Program-made: the position numbers and the translations under genes
Shown here: positions 49,180-61,920 of the stretch, piece after piece
How positions within the stretch are numbered: position 1 is the stretch's first letter
Layout of the letters: each line of letters opens with the position of its first letter
Origin: Haematococcus lacustris
Taxonomy: Eukaryota > Chlorophyta > Chlorophyceae > Chlamydomonadales > Haematococcaceae
Reading direction: 5' to 3'
NCBI GenBank assembly: GCA_030144725.1
Contig: JASKMD010000207.1
Coordinates: 310,001 to 374,000, forward strand
DNA: 64,000 bases
Notes under the pieces: generated by a model
What the model saw: the letters and a program-made list of their open reading frames with translations, nothing else
Databases searched by the model: none
What the model was told of the DNA's origin: nothing

Positions 49180-50636
49180 TTCAAGAGTGGCTCCTCAAGC
49201 TAACACATGTTGCCGCACAGTGCAGAGCAGCAATTGAGAACAACTGCAATCTCATATGACATGGCATGCAGATGGCTTCGGCATCTGCATGAAGAATACA
49301 AACGAACCTGTTGGTGTTCGCCGAACACTGTTCGGATCGCACACGGAAATAGCCGAGCAATAGAACAGTTCTGGTGGCAGCTTAGACTAGCGAAAGGTGT
49401 AGAGGGAAGGTGTGGGACTCGGGCCAGAGGTAATCAGGCAACGGACTATATTTGTCAATGTCCAAGTTGTGCCTCCTTTACGTTGCCTGTTATGGATCAG
49501 CGTGAGACACTGTGGGTTACAGAACGCACACGGACAGTGCTTGCATCACTGCTTGCAGACTTTCGTGGACTTGTTACTTATAAATACTTTTATCCTTATA
49601 TACTTGCTTTACAACAGGAGCGCCCATAGCCACGAAATGTACATTTCGCAAGCAGTGGCAACAAAACATGCGTAACAAACTTGGTGATGGCCCGTGCATG
49701 CTACCAACAACCTTGCTGGTCATACGTCACAACGCTGCCACTGCACGCACAACATGGGACCATGCAGAAAGATGCATTAGAGCAGGTCGGGCATGCACTA
49801 AACCAACAGCCTAAGGACCAAGAGACTGAGCCCCCTCCATCCCAAACACAACGCCACGCAAAAAGTCCCACTCCAGGGGCACTATGTACAGGAACGATGC
49901 TACCCAGCAAAGTGGTGTGACGAGCGATAGATGCCTCAAACAAGCAGACTGACACATGCGACCGCCTTCATGTGCTAGTAGAAGGTGCCTGTGCACCATC
50001 AGCTTAGCCCTTGTCGCCTAAACAGGAGACTGTCCCACTGTGGGCTGACATGGCAGCCAGCATTGTGGGTAGGGGTCTGGCAACCTTGTCCTCATACCAT
50101 GTCCTCATACAATGCGGTTGATGCCCCTTTACCAGTGTGGCTGATGCGTTCAGTGGGGCTAAAGTTTGGACAGGCTTGCCCAGGGCTGGGCCAGGGCCAC
50201 AGCAGTGTGGGTGCAGGTGAGCAGCACGAACAGTGGGTACGCAGCGAGACACTGGAGGTGTGACATGAGTGTGACATGCCATGAGTGTGATGCTTATGAC
50301 AATCTGTGACCAGCCGGCTAGGTTGTGCAGCTGAGGGTGAAGGGTGGTGAGGGTGGTGAGGGGTGGTGAGGGGTGGTGGAGATGAAGGGTGAGAGACAGA
50401 GTGATGGTGGTGTAGGGCAGGCGGCTCAGGTTCACAGTCGACCCCTGCCGACAGTGGTGCTGTCACCACCGATGCCCTTGCCCCTACCACCGATGCCCTT
50501 GCCCCTACCACTGCTGCTGCTGCTGCTGCTGCTGCCCGCCTTGGTGCACATTCTACTGTACACTGCACATGAACTCCTGTCAAGGTCAAGGTTGCATAAA
50601 CAGACCCTCCTGCTCCTCCTCCTCCTCCTCCTCCTC

Positions 50637-50689
<53 letters not shown>

Positions 50690-50709
50690 CCTACTCCTCT
50701 TGCTGCTGT
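49180..50709. other. Intergenic
   Basis: The segment 49200-49680 is less GC-rich (AT-rich patch near 49575-49610). A plus-strand open frame of 140 codons there has no recognisable family or splice support. 50440-50720 holds CTG/CTC runs. The region should contain the 5' flank of the TerD/MORN gene and the 3' flank of the gene ending at 50710. Confidence 0.5.
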
Positions 50710-52799
50710 TCATTTTGCAGGCATAGGCGCCTTCTTGCCCACAAAGTCCTGTAATGCTGAGGCATTCTTGTGGTTGATGTGGCAAGCCTGCACACGGCAC
50801 CACCCACAGCAGCAGCAGCAGCAGCTGCTATGACAACCGCGACAGCAAGACTAATGGAGGAGAGGAAGGGCAGCAGCAGCAGCACCACCACCACCCGCAC
50901 CACCACCACCACCACCACCCACATCAGCAGCAGCAGCAGCAGGAGGCGCAGCAAAAGCAGCGACAGTCAAGTGTTGAGTGACAGAGAGAGACAGAGCAGC
51001 AGGAACAGCGGCAGTAAGAGTGAATACAGACTAGCAGCACTGCAAACCTCCCACAACACACCCCACCACCATAGTCATAGATGAGAGCAGCTGCCCAGCT
51101 CATCCCTGCCCACCCCTGCCCCGCCCGCCCCGCCTGCCCCTGCCCGCCCCTGCCCGCCCCTGCCCCGCCATGACAGTGTCCTGTCTGGGCCCGCCTGTTT
51201 GCAGTAGATGGTGTTTCCGTTGTCCTTTAGCGTTATAGCCTCCACACCCACGAACTCCAGCTTGCCGTACACATTGTAAGTCTTCACACTGCGTGGCCAT
51301 CATCAGGCAGCCCACCATCACCACTACTCTTGCTGTCACAGCAGCGGCACCACAACCACACCCCAACCCACAACCAATAACGCCTGTCCCTTGCTCGGCA
51401 TCTGTCTCTTCTGCCAAGTACCTCACACCTAAACTACCTCACCACCCTAGCATCAAAATAGCTTGCTGGTCCTGGCAAGGAGTCGGCTATCACAGTCACA
51501 GCTGCGTCGCAGCTGGGATGGAAACAGCCTCAGCCATGGCACAATCACAACAGCAGCAGCAGCAGCAGCAGCAGCTTGACAGGTCATAGCATGCGAGCCA
51601 AACAGTGACAGCAGCAGGAGGCCCAGCCCAGCCCAGCCCAGCCCAGCCCAGCCCAGCCCAGCCCAGCCCAGCCCAGCCCAGCCCAGCCCAGCCCAGCCCA
51701 GCCCAGCCCAGCCCAGCCCAGCCCAGCCCAGCCCAGCCCAGCCCAGCCCAGCCCAGCCCAGCCCAGCCCAGCCCAGCCCAGCCCAGCCCAGCCCAGCCCA
51801 GCCCAGCCCAGCCCAGCCCAGCCCAGCCCAGCCCAGCCCAGCCCAGCCCAGCCCAGCCCAGCCCAGCCCAGCCCAGCCCAGCCCAGCCCAGCCCAGCCCA
51901 GCCCAGCCCAGCCCAGCCCAGCCCAGCCCAGCCCAGCCCAGCCCAGCCCAGCCCAGCCCAGCCCAGCCCAGCCCAGCCCAGCCCAGCCCAGCCCAGCCCA
52001 GCCCAGCCCAGCCCAGCCCAGCCCAGCCCAGCCCAGCCCAGCCCAGCCCAGCCCAGCCCAGCCCAGCCCAGCCCAGCCCAGCCCAGCCCAGCCCAGCCCA
52101 GCCCAGCCCAGCCCAGCCCAGCCCAGCCCAGCCCAGCCCAGCCCAGCCCAGCCCAGCCCAGCCCAGCCCAGCCCAGCCCAGCCCAGCCCAGCCCAGCCGC
52201 CTCATCATCCCATGATGACCTACATGAGCACCAGCTCCCCCCTGGAGGTGAAGTAGGCGTGGTAGTCCACTGAGCCAGGCTTTACATCCCGCCGCATGAC
52301 GCCATTGGACACCGACCCGTCCTTCCTGCACACTCCAGACACCACACCCGGCAGAGTCATGGTGATCCCTTTTCAATATGAGAGAGTCACAATCCCTTAG
52401 ATCCTCATCTGTAAGTTGCAACCTAGTGTTCCTCTTCTCGCCACCACTTGCCTTGCCAGCGCCGGCTTCACGCCCCTGCCCCCGCCCCTGCCCCTGCCCC
52501 TGCCCCTGCCCCTGCCCCTGCCCCTGCCCCTGCCCCTGCCCCTGCCCCTGCCCCTGCCCCTGCCCCTGCCCCTGCCCCTGCCCCTGCCCCTGCCCCTGCC
52601 CCTGCCCCTGCCCCTGCCCCTGCCCCTGCCCCTGCCCCTGCCCCTGCCCCTGCCCCTGCCCCTGCCCCTGCCCCTGCCCCTGCCCCTGCCCCTGCCCCTG
52701 CCCCTGCCCCTGCCCCTGCCCCTGCCCCTGCATAGTGTCTCTCCTCACATGCTGACAAAAACATTATAATGAAAACTTCCCTCATAATGCCTAAGTTGC

Positions 52800-52836
<37 letters not shown>

Positions 52837-53102
52837 ACATTGCATATGGTGGCTGAACTTGTCAATCATGCAAGCATGCAAGCATGCATGGTATGACCTT
52901 TGCGCAAATGATGATGGTTGCTGACAAGGCTGCAGGAACCGACTCACTTGTAGATCTCCCTATGGATGATGGACGCGCCCATAAGGGTGACCCTGGCGTT
53001 TATGACCACACTGTCCTCACTCTCCGTGATCTGCACTTGGCATCAGAAGTGAACCACCAGTGGCAGTGGCTCAAGCAGCAAAGGCACCCTACATAGATGC
53101 CT

Positions 53103-53141
<39 letters not shown>

Positions 53142-54305
53142 CTACCTTGACCCTACCTTGACCCTTGACCTTGACCCTACCTTGACCCTACCTTGACCCT
53201 ACCTTGACCCTTGACCTTGACCTTGACCCTACCTTGACCCTACCTTGATGCCCTTGATGGACTCGTGCGCTTTCCTTGCCACCCAGCTGGCCCCCATCAC
53301 CACGTCGATGGGCATGGGCAGCGGTGAGGACAGCTCTGCCACCTGCATGGAGCGTGGGCATGGCGCATGGGCTGTGGTGGGATGCATGGTTGCATGGGTG
53401 CGTCGGGTACCTGGTGCCACGCATGGTGTGGCGCATGGCAGCAGCGTGGCAGCCGCATGGCATGACATGGTACCACCTCCATGCTTCCTATTCATCCCTC
53501 AAACTGCATTCAGTGCAGGGACTGCATGTCTGACCCAAAGCATCAATGATTACATAAGTGGTTGGGGGAGAACAGCCTGTGGCCCCTGGCCCTGGCCCTG
53601 GCCCTGGCCCTGGCCCTGGCCCTGGCCCTGGCCCTGGCCCTGGCCCTGGCCCTGGCCCTGGCCCTGGCCCTGGCCCTGGCCCTGGCCCTGGCCCTGGCCC
53701 TGGCCCTGGCCCTGGCCCTGCATGCCAAGAAGTAACAGTAGTTGAGCAGCAGCTTGCCGGGCCCCTGAGCCAGGTCCCCCCAATGCCCCTGAGCTGGCCT
53801 TCAGCTGCTATCCCTCACCCACCTTAGCCCAGTAGCCAGCAAAGCCGGTGACTGCAGGCATGGGCACCCACTCCGTGGCTGGGTCTGCAGCCATAGGAGC
53901 AGGGCAGCTGCTCAGCAGCCAGGTCAGTGGGCAGGGGGGAGGGGGAAAGGGGTTGAGCCAGGCAGGGGGGAGGGGGGCGGGGGGCGGGGGGAGTCAGGCA
54001 GGGGGGAGAGGGGGGGAGGGTTGAGGCAGGCAGGGGGAAGAAGGGGGGAGGGTTGAGGCAGGCAAGGGGGCAGGCAGGTCAGCAGGCTATGGGGGAGGCA
54101 GGCAGGCAGGGGGGCAGACAGTGGCTAGGACCCACCAATGAAGCGCACGGGGGAGGGGGGGACGTAGGGCGGCAGCTCGCCCAGGCCCCCCAGGCAGCGG
54201 CCCACAGTCAGGGGTAGGCCGGGTGGATATCGGTTAGCAGGGGGGTCCAGGCTGGCGTCAAAGCAGGTTGCTCGAGGGGGGGGCCGCGGGGGTGCGGCAT
54301 CCTAT

Positions 54306-54370
<65 letters not shown>

Positions 54371-55440
54371 AGATGTGGGAAGGGGTGGGGCATTGTCGCT
54401 GCATGCCCCCTCTGACCCATGCCTCATCACATTGCCAACAATTTGAATACAATGACATCATACCATGGAGAGCATAGGGAGGGCTGGAGGAGGGGCCATG
54501 CAAGACGAGTGGGTGGAGGGCTGGTGAGTGGGTGAGGCTGGTGGAGGGGTGGACTAAGTGTGAAAGATACTTGAGGTGGGAGCATGGAACATGGCAGTGT
54601 GATAGTGTGATTGTGTGACAGGTGAAGTGTGACAATTTGACAGGTGCGATGTTACAAATTGACAGGTGGAATGTAAACAAGTGACAGGTGCAGGTGGCAG
54701 GTAGCAGCATGTCTCCATGTCAAGCTCTTGGCTGCATGCTTGCATGGCAGGCTGCATGCGGGGTGCTGCTGCCCCCTGGCCCGATTCCCTTACCTCATCA
54801 CGTGTTGCCACAGCTGCCACTGAGGCTGCCGGCGAGGCCACTGCTGCTGCTGCGGCGGCTGCGGCTATGGCAGGGGCAGGGGGAACCCCCTCTGCAGGGG
54901 CAGGGGCAGGGGGAGGAGAATAGCCTGTGGGGGCAGCAGGGCCAGGGGCAGGGGCAGGGGCCACCTCCTCCAACCTGCTCAAGTGTGGTGCCCCGCCCAC
55001 CCCCCCATTGCTGAGGTAGCCAGCTGGCTGTGCCCTTTGTGGGGTGGCAGTTGCTGGGCCTGGGGCTGGGGCTGGGGTCACAGCAGCAGGGGGGTCTGAA
55101 GCGTGGGTTGCTGCATACATGGCGTCAAAACCGGGGTGGGTGGAGGTTGACCTTCCGGCTGCCCCTGCTGCGGCTGCTGCCCCTGCTGCTGCTGCCCCTG
55201 CTGCTGCTGCCCCTGCTGGTGTGCCGGCTACTGGTGGTGAGGAAGTGCTGGTTAAGGCGTTCTTGATGTGGTCCTCACCAGGGGCACCAGGGCCATCAGG
55301 GCCATCAGGGGCGTCAGGGTGAGCCACAGCGTCCATCATGGCAGACAGGGCAGGGCCCAGACCGCACACCTCCTCCCCCCTGCCCTCCTCCTCCCTCACT
55401 GCTGCTGCTGCTCCTCCTGCTGCTCCTCCTGCTCTTCCAC

Positions 55441-55474
<34 letters not shown>

Positions 55475-58400
55475 TGCTGCTGCCCCTGCTGCTGCCCCTG
55501 CTGCTGTGTTCCCAGCCTCCCCTGCCAAACCCTGAGGGACCCCTCCCTTCCCGCCCTCACCCGTAACTGCTCCCAGTGTGACCCCCCCCCTGCCTGCAAC
55601 CTCCCCAGCCCCCACCCTCACCCTCCCAGCCCCCCGGGCCCCTCCTCCTCCAATCACCGATGGTACAGCCCCCGCCCCCCACAGTGGCACCGGGGTCCGA
55701 GGAGTGATCTCACACACCACCCCACCCGCCCCACCCCCTGGCTGCTGCCTGAGCAACAGCCCCTTGGAGGGCGCGGGGCTGGACCCTTTAGGCAGGGCCT
55801 CATCACCTCCCGCCCCCCCCTGGCTGGGGGTACCATGTGCTGTTGATGGAGGCGTGGCTGGGGGGGCAGCAGGCGTGCCGGCAGGGCTCAGGCCAGGGGT
55901 CGTGGCTGGGCCGGGGGGGGCCCAGCCCCCTGCTGCTGTCAGACCCCCAGCCAAGGGGGGCGCCACGCGACTGGAGGTAGGTCCTGACCCATTGCCTGCC
56001 ACCACTGATGCCAGTGTGGCAGATGAAGGGGCGGGGCCAGGGCCAGGGCCAGGGCCAGGGGCAGGGACAGGGGCTGTGTGCAGCGTAGGGGTCAAAGAGG
56101 CTGCTAGCAGCGCAGGGGTCAAAGATGCTGCTGCTCCAGCTCCTGAGGGGGAGGGGCGGCACACGGTAAAGCCTAAGGCGACGCTGGGGGCTGGGTCCAT
56201 GGCTGAGTCAGCTGCTAGCTTCAGACCAACCAGGCCTGTGGGGCTCGTGCCGGTCAGCCGGCGGGTGACGTGGGGGGGGCTTGGGGAGGCAGGGGGGGCA
56301 GGAGCAGCAGGGGCAGCCAGCTCCTTCCTGCTGCTGCTGGGAGGACCGTGAGGGGCAGGGGCAGCAGGGGCACCCCCCTGACCAGGTTCAGGCGTCAGGG
56401 GGGGGGCCCTCACCCTCGTGTCAGTCAGGGGGGGGAGGAGGAGCGAGGGGTGGGTCAGGGGCGACTCTGGCGCCAGGGGGGTGGGGTGGTAGCTGGCCGG
56501 TAGCTGGTGCTGAAGCTGCACGGGTGCCAGGGGGGCGGGGGAGGAGCTGGTGGGGCGCTGGAGGTCAGGCTGCTGCTGCAGGGGGGCCAGGGGTGGGGGC
56601 AGAGTCAGCAGCGGCAGGGACGTGTCTGAGCTGAGCCAGCTGGCATTGGATGCACAGCTGCGGCAATCCCACCACTCCTCCCCCTCCCCCTCCCCCTCCT
56701 CCCCCTCCTCCTCCCCCTCCTCCCCTTCCCCTTCTTCCCTGTTTGCCCTCTGACTCCCTGGCTCCAGTACCTCACCTCCAGGCAAGCTCCGGAAACCCGC
56801 CCCTGGGTTGACCTGCCTGGCCCCCACCTCCCCTTCCCCATCACCCCGCCCCCTGCTCTTCCCCTCCGCTGCTGCTGCTGCTGCTGCCCCAGCCGCCCCG
56901 CTCACTGTCCGCATCCCCGCCGCAACACCACCAGGCATCACCACCAAACCCGCCCCCCTCCCCCCGCCCTGGGCCCCCCCCTCCCCCAGCTTTGCCGCCT
57001 CCACCACCGCCGGCACTGCCGCTGACGCCATGCCGGCTGAGGCCCCCCCTGGACCCCTGCCCCCCTCCAGACTCCCTAGCTGCCCCTCCAGCTCTTGCAT
57101 GGCCACCTCACTCCCATGCGCCCCATGCGCCCCATGCGCCCCATGCGCCCCATGCGCCCCATGCGCCCCATGCGCCCCATGCGCCCCATGCTCTGCAGAG
57201 GTGGCAGTGTAAGAGAGGTGGATGAAGCCGCCCCCCGTATTAGATGGGGAGGCGCCGGCTCTCTGACCATCCTCTTGGCTCATTGTGCCCTCATGGCTGC
57301 TGGAACCCACCATTGTGCTTGTAGGGGTGGGGCTGCCTGTGCCAGACGGCATCTCTTGGCTGCTGGTGTCGGCAGCACCAGGGGGTGGGGAGTGGGGCAT
57401 CAGGCCCCTGCCCCTCAGATGCCCTCCCCCCAAGTTAATGCTGAAGTCTGAGGTGGCCATGCTTGCTTGGCGCCTGCCCTGCATGCTGGGGTTGCTACCT
57501 TCCAAGCTTGAGTTGTTGGGGTTGTTGGGGTGGTTGGAGTGGTTGAGGTTGTTGGGGTGGTTGGGGGGCGGTTGGGTAAAAGCGGTCATGGAGGACCGAG
57601 TGCCCAGCAGGTCGGTTGCATAGCTGGCAGCGGATGGGGCAGGGATCAGGCTGGTGGAGGGGGAGGCTGAGGCGGCAGATGGGGCGGGGGGGAGGGAGGC
57701 GACCGAGATGGACATTGCAGTGGACGAGGTAGGGGAAGGGGAGGAGGAGGTGGTTGCAGTGGTTAGGAGGTTGGCAGTTGGTTGGGGTGCGGAGGGATGG
57801 CTGGGTGCGACGCTGGAAACAAGGCTAGGGGCAGGGCCAGAGGCGGTGTGGGTGGGCGCGAGGGGAGGGGAAGGGGAGCAGGGCAGGGCGCCTGCACTGG
57901 CCTGCGGTGGTGCTGGTGGTGGAGCTGAGATGGAATGCTGCAAGCCGTCCAGTGCTGGTGCCGGCCCTGCCGGACCTGCCTGGGCTGCCTGACCTGCAGG
58001 GGTCCCCACCAGCTTCTCACCACCTTCCACCCCCCGCACCCCCCCTTCCCTCTCGCCAGGAACCACACCAGCATGCGCGGGTATGCCTGACCCTGCCGAC
58101 GCCCTTGCTGCCCCGCCCCCTACCCCAGCTGCTGCTGCTGCTGCTGCTGGTGGCACCGCCCCTGCTGCCCCCACTCCTCCTGCCGCAGCCGCCGCCACTG
58201 CTGCTGCTGCTGCTGGCAGTGCGGTCATGTGGTGGTGCCGGGTGGATGCCCGGCCAGCCGCAGCCAGGGGGGTGCCAGGGGCAGCGGTGGAGGGGGGCCG
58301 GTGCTGCGCCCGGAGCACCCCAGCAGCGCTGCGGCTGTCCCCATCAAACTCTGGCCCCATGTCCCCGGGCCCTGCAGCCGGCTGTTGAGGGAGACCTGAG

Positions 58401-60657
58401 CCAGGAGCGCCATGCGGCCCCTGCCCTGCCCCTTGCACCACCCCCTGCGCCTGCCCCTGCCCCTGCCCCTGCGCCTGGCCCTGGCCCTGGCCCTGGCCCT
58501 GGCCCTGGCCCTGGCCCTGGCCCTGCCCAAATCCTTGCACGACCCCCTGCCCCTGGCCCTGGCCCTGCCCAAATCCTTGCACCACCCCCTGCCCCTGGCC
58601 CTGCCCCTGGCCCAGGTCCCCCATGTACTTGCCATGCCGTGTCCTCAGGTCCTCCCTGACCTCTGCTGGCGCTTCCTTAGCCAGCGCGCTGCCCGTCAGG
58701 GTGCCGGACACCTCACTCCACTCACACCCGGCCAGCTGCTGCTGGAAGGAGGTGCGGCCGGTGGACCTGGGGGCAGAGGGGGGACCTGCTGCCGGGGGGG
58801 CGGCAGGGGCAGCAGCCGGTGGGGCGGCAGGGTCACTGGCAGCGGAACTGGAAGGGGGGGGGCCACGTAGGCTGGCAGTGGGCTGGCCAGCTGCTGCAGG
58901 GGGACTGAGGGAGGCGGGGGTGGGGGTTGGCAAGGGGGGGGAGGGGGCAGCAGGAGGGGAGGGGGCGGCAGGCCCAATCTCAACAGAGGCAGCGGAGGTG
59001 GTGTTGGGTGGGAGGGGGGGGAGAATGCTGCGGGGGGTGACCTCATGTGGAGTGAGGGCGGCGGCAGCAGCAGAGGCTGGCTCAGCGGCTATGCCAGCCG
59101 CCCGCCCTGGTCCCTGGCTGCCACCATGTCCCTTTACCACTCCTCCCTCCTTCTCAACAATTTCTCCCTGGGCGCCGCTTCTCTTGCTGCCAGACCCTGG
59201 CCCCACCCCTGCTGCTGGCCCCCCAACCCTACCCCCTGCTGCTGCTGCCACCCCCCCTGCTGCCCCCCCTGCTGCTGCTGCTGCTGGCGCCCTTGCACCC
59301 GGTGGCATCAGAGTGAGCAGGCTGGCTCCTCTGCCCCCTCCCTCCTTGCCCCCCTGGCTACCCTGTAGACCCGCAGAAGCTGCTGAGAAGCTGGCCGAGG
59401 AGGTGTCGGGGACCGCGGAGGGCAGCCCCTGTGGCGTCTGCTGCAGGGGGGAGTGGTAGGTGGAGGCGGCAGCAGCCGGGGCAGCAGCCGGGGGGTCAGC
59501 TGGGGTTGCTGACTTGTCATCGGGGGTGACGTCCAGGCTGCCACAGCCTGACCCACAGCTCAGCAGGGACAGCAGCCAGTGCTTGGCACCTGACTTGGAG
59601 CGGAGGGGCTTGGAGGGCAGCGAGATGGAGCGGGCTGGGCCCTGGCCCAACCCAACCAGCTGGGGGGGCTCGGGGTCAACCCCCGGCGTCACAGCTGCTT
59701 CAGCTGTAGGGGGCAGGGGTGCCCCGACCTTCTCCCCCAGGGGCATGGGGAGGGGGGCGACTGCTCCACCTCTCCCCTGTGCGGCAGCCCCGCCTCGCAC
59801 TTGTGGGCCATTGTATCGGGGGGCGCTGCTGCTGCTGCTGCTGCTGCTACTGCTGGGTCCCCCTACAACACCCGCCACCGCCATGCGGCTGGCGGTTGGC
59901 AGTTGGGCAGTTGTGGGAGTTGGGCCGCTGCGCTCCAGGTGCATGCTCTGAGACCAGAACTGCATGCTGTGTTGGCCGTTGCTGCCACACTCTGCTGCTG
60001 TGCTGTCCTGCCCCTCCCCCTCCCCCTCATGACCCGAGGCCCTCCACACCAGCTGCTCCAGCCGAGGTTCGGTGGCCTCACCCCTGCCCCCAGTCCTGGC
60101 CCCCTCGCCCACCAGCCCTGCTTGCCCCTGCTGTGAGCTCCAACCCACTTGAGGGTGGGTAGGCGCGGAACCCCTGCGGTGGCTGGGGGGAGCCGTGGCT
60201 GCTGGGTGGTGGCTGTGGGGGCGGGTGAGGGGGGTGGCGGAGCTGCCTGTCTCCGCCCAGGGCAGTGGGTGCCTTGCACCGTTTGGTGTGTCCAGAGCAC
60301 TCTGTGATGCTGTGGGCTGTGGAGCGGGGAGCGGCGTCACGGCGGCAGCTGCACCTGCTGCTGGTCCAGCGATGGAGGACATGGTGGTGGTGGTGGTGGT
60401 TGCAGCGGTTGGAGCAGGCATAGCAGTTGGAGTGGCTGCAGGGGGCGGGGCTGTTGCTGGGGGCGCGGTGGAGGACCTGGCAGGAGGCTTAGGGAAAGCT
60501 GCTACGGGGCGAGGTGCTGGAGCAGGGGATGTGACGGAGGGGAGGGGCCCACGTTTTGAAACAGCTGGGCGGCTGGTAGATGCAGCGGCGCTCTGGAGTG
60601 GGCGATGAAGAGAAGCAGGGTCCTCCCCTGATGCAGCAGCCTGCGGTGCATCAACAG

Positions 60658-60689
<32 letters not shown>

Positions 60690-61088
60690 CCAGATGGTGT
60701 CGTAGCCGCACAGCTACGAGGGCATGAGCTGTAAGCGCGAAGGCTGTGCTGTGCCGAACTCGGCAGTTTGGGCAAAGGGGCTGCACATGTCAAGTGCGCA
60801 ACCACTCACTGACCTCGGCTGCCCACCCGCGCAAACAAAGGAGTGCTAAGACCTCGGCCGCACCTGTTGGACGACCGCGGAGGCTATTGAGGCTGCTGAG
60901 GCCTCGATTGCGAACACTGACGCTCCACCCAGAGTTGTGCGACGCTTGATTAGTGACGCGTCAGGCAGGCCCAGCGTGGCTGAGAACTGAAGCGGGCTGT
61001 TTGCAGAACCATGGGCGATGTGGGCGAGTTGCTCGGTGTAGGTTCGCCTCACGCGCTGTGAAGCAGTACTGCCACAAGCGGCTGGCAT
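50710..61088 (-). CDS. Giant low-complexity protein with compact C-terminal domain (structure mostly resolved)
   Basis: Exons: 61088-60864 (ATG), 60780-60691, 60640-54794 (1949 codons), 54301-54136, 53884-53823, 53342-53244, 53030-52948, 52368-52224, 51288-51195 and 50787-50710 (stop). All joins keep frame except 52948 to 52368, where one extra exon or an indel is needed. The donor at 51194 is GC and non-consensus. The big exon is Ala, Pro, Gly, Ser and Gln-rich disorder with islands such as [15 protein letters not shown] and [17 protein letters not shown], and a Gly-Ala-His repeat. After it the protein becomes ordered over about 230 residues: [98 protein letters not shown]. The pattern of short beta strands could be a lipid-binding (calycin-like) barrel, but I do not recognise the family and assign no function. 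Confidence 0.6.
51621..52197. repeat. CCCAG pentamer array (about 115 units) in an intron
   Basis: Uninterrupted GCCCA units start directly below the donor at 52223, with only 26 bp of unique sequence between. On the transcript strand the unit is TGGGC. The period of 5 makes all frames read the same pentapeptide cycle. Confidence 0.98.
52472..52730. repeat. CCCCTG hexamer array in the unresolved intron
   Basis: About 43 units, CAGGGG on the transcript strand, lie within the interval 52947-52369 where the reading phase of the gene could not be closed. It is followed by a CTG run at 52802-52830. Confidence 0.95.
53101..53249. repeat. CCTTGA / CCTTGACCCTA array abutting a 5' splice site
   Basis: On the transcript (minus) strand the exon ends ATCAAG at 53244 and the intron begins GTAGGGTCAAGGTAGGGTCA, so the repeat unit TCAAG/GTAGGG is a copy of the exon-intron junction. 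Shorter TCAAGG units form the distal half. Confidence 0.93.
53583..53720. repeat. GGCCCT hexamer array in an intron
   Basis: About 23 units, CAGGGC on the transcript strand, lie between the exons at 53823 and 53342. It is the same unit as the arrays at 3222-4182 and 61361-61727. Confidence 0.95.
54305..54366. repeat. CAG/CTG run beside an acceptor
   Basis: About 20 CTG units on the transcript strand end 3-4 bp before the acceptor ATAG at 54302, taking the place of the polypyrimidine tract. Confidence 0.9.
57114..57189. repeat. 9-bp coding minisatellite (Gly-Ala-His)
   Basis: Eight copies of CATGCGCCC in the giant exon encode a Gly-Ala-His repeat on the minus strand, just before a short ordered patch [17 protein letters not shown]. 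Confidence 0.9.
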
Positions 61089-61920
61089 TCAGTCCGAGGC
61101 AGCAGGGGCTAAGGACTACGCTGCAGAAGCTCACCTGCTATCTATGCAGTGCACTCGCGCCGCGGGCTGCAAGATATCCGCTGCTGGCCTCTGTCACTTG
61201 GCACTTGTCAACTGCTCTTGTCAACTGCTGTCGACTGCTGTCACTTGGCACGCGGCGAGCAGCGCGACCTCCTGCAGCTATCCCGGACTTGCTGCGCTGC
61301 GCTGAGCGCGAGGGCCAACGCGTGGCCGATTGAATCAAACATCGGCCACCATCACCCCCCCTGGCCCTGGCCCTGGCCCTGGCCCTGGCCCTGGCCCTGG
61401 CCCTGGCCCTGGCCCTGGCCCTGGCCCTGGCCCTGGCCCTGGCCCTGGCCCTGGCCCTGGCCCTGGCCCTGGCCCTGGCCCTGGCCCTGGCCCTGGCCCT
61501 GGCCCTGGCCCTGGCCCTGGCCCTGGCCCTGGCCCTGGCCCTGGCCCTGGCCCTGGCCCTGGCCCTGGCCCTGGCCCTGGCCCTGGCCCTGGCCCTGGCC
61601 CTGGCCCTGGCCCTGGCCCTGGCCCTGGCCCTGGCCCTGGCCCTGGCCCTGGCCCTGGCCCTGGCCCTGGCCCTGGCCCTGGCCCTGGCCCTGGCCCTGG
61701 CCCTGGCCCTGGCCCTGGCCCTGGCCCCGGCCTTTGATGCTTGTCCCTGGCCATCAGCTTGATGCTAACGCACTCTTAACGCCGCTCGGGTTGCGGAGGA
61801 TGATCCTGGCCCCATGCGTCAGCACTGCCACCGAAGAGATACATTATATTTCGTTTTCATGTTGCCATCCAATTATTAAGTGCGCTGCGCGTCGCTCACA
61901 GTAGCCGTATCTCTTACGCC
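61089..61920. promoter_or_regulatory. Divergent intergenic region with GGCCCT array
   Basis: This region lies between two ATGs on opposite strands (61088 minus, 61921 plus). It is filled from 61361 to 61727 by about 61 GGCCCT units. The non-repeat flanks must contain both promoters. No TATA box or other element is recognised. Confidence 0.5.
61361..61727. repeat. GGCCCT hexamer array
   Basis: About 61 nearly perfect hexamers lie in the divergent promoter interval. They are open in all frames as Gly-Pro, Ala-Leu or Trp-Pro dipeptide repeats, none of which is likely to be translated. Confidence 0.97.

Noticed and set aside
49207..49629. 140-codon plus-strand frame in intergenic DNA
   Set aside because: It has no family resemblance or splice support, its codon use is unlike the neighbours, and it lies in the AT-richer 5' flank of a minus-strand gene.
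51453..52748. 431-codon minus-strand frame with Trp-Ala-Gly-Leu repeats
   Set aside because: It is the CCCAG pentamer array read through. The exons at 52368-52224 and 51288-51195 splice around it.
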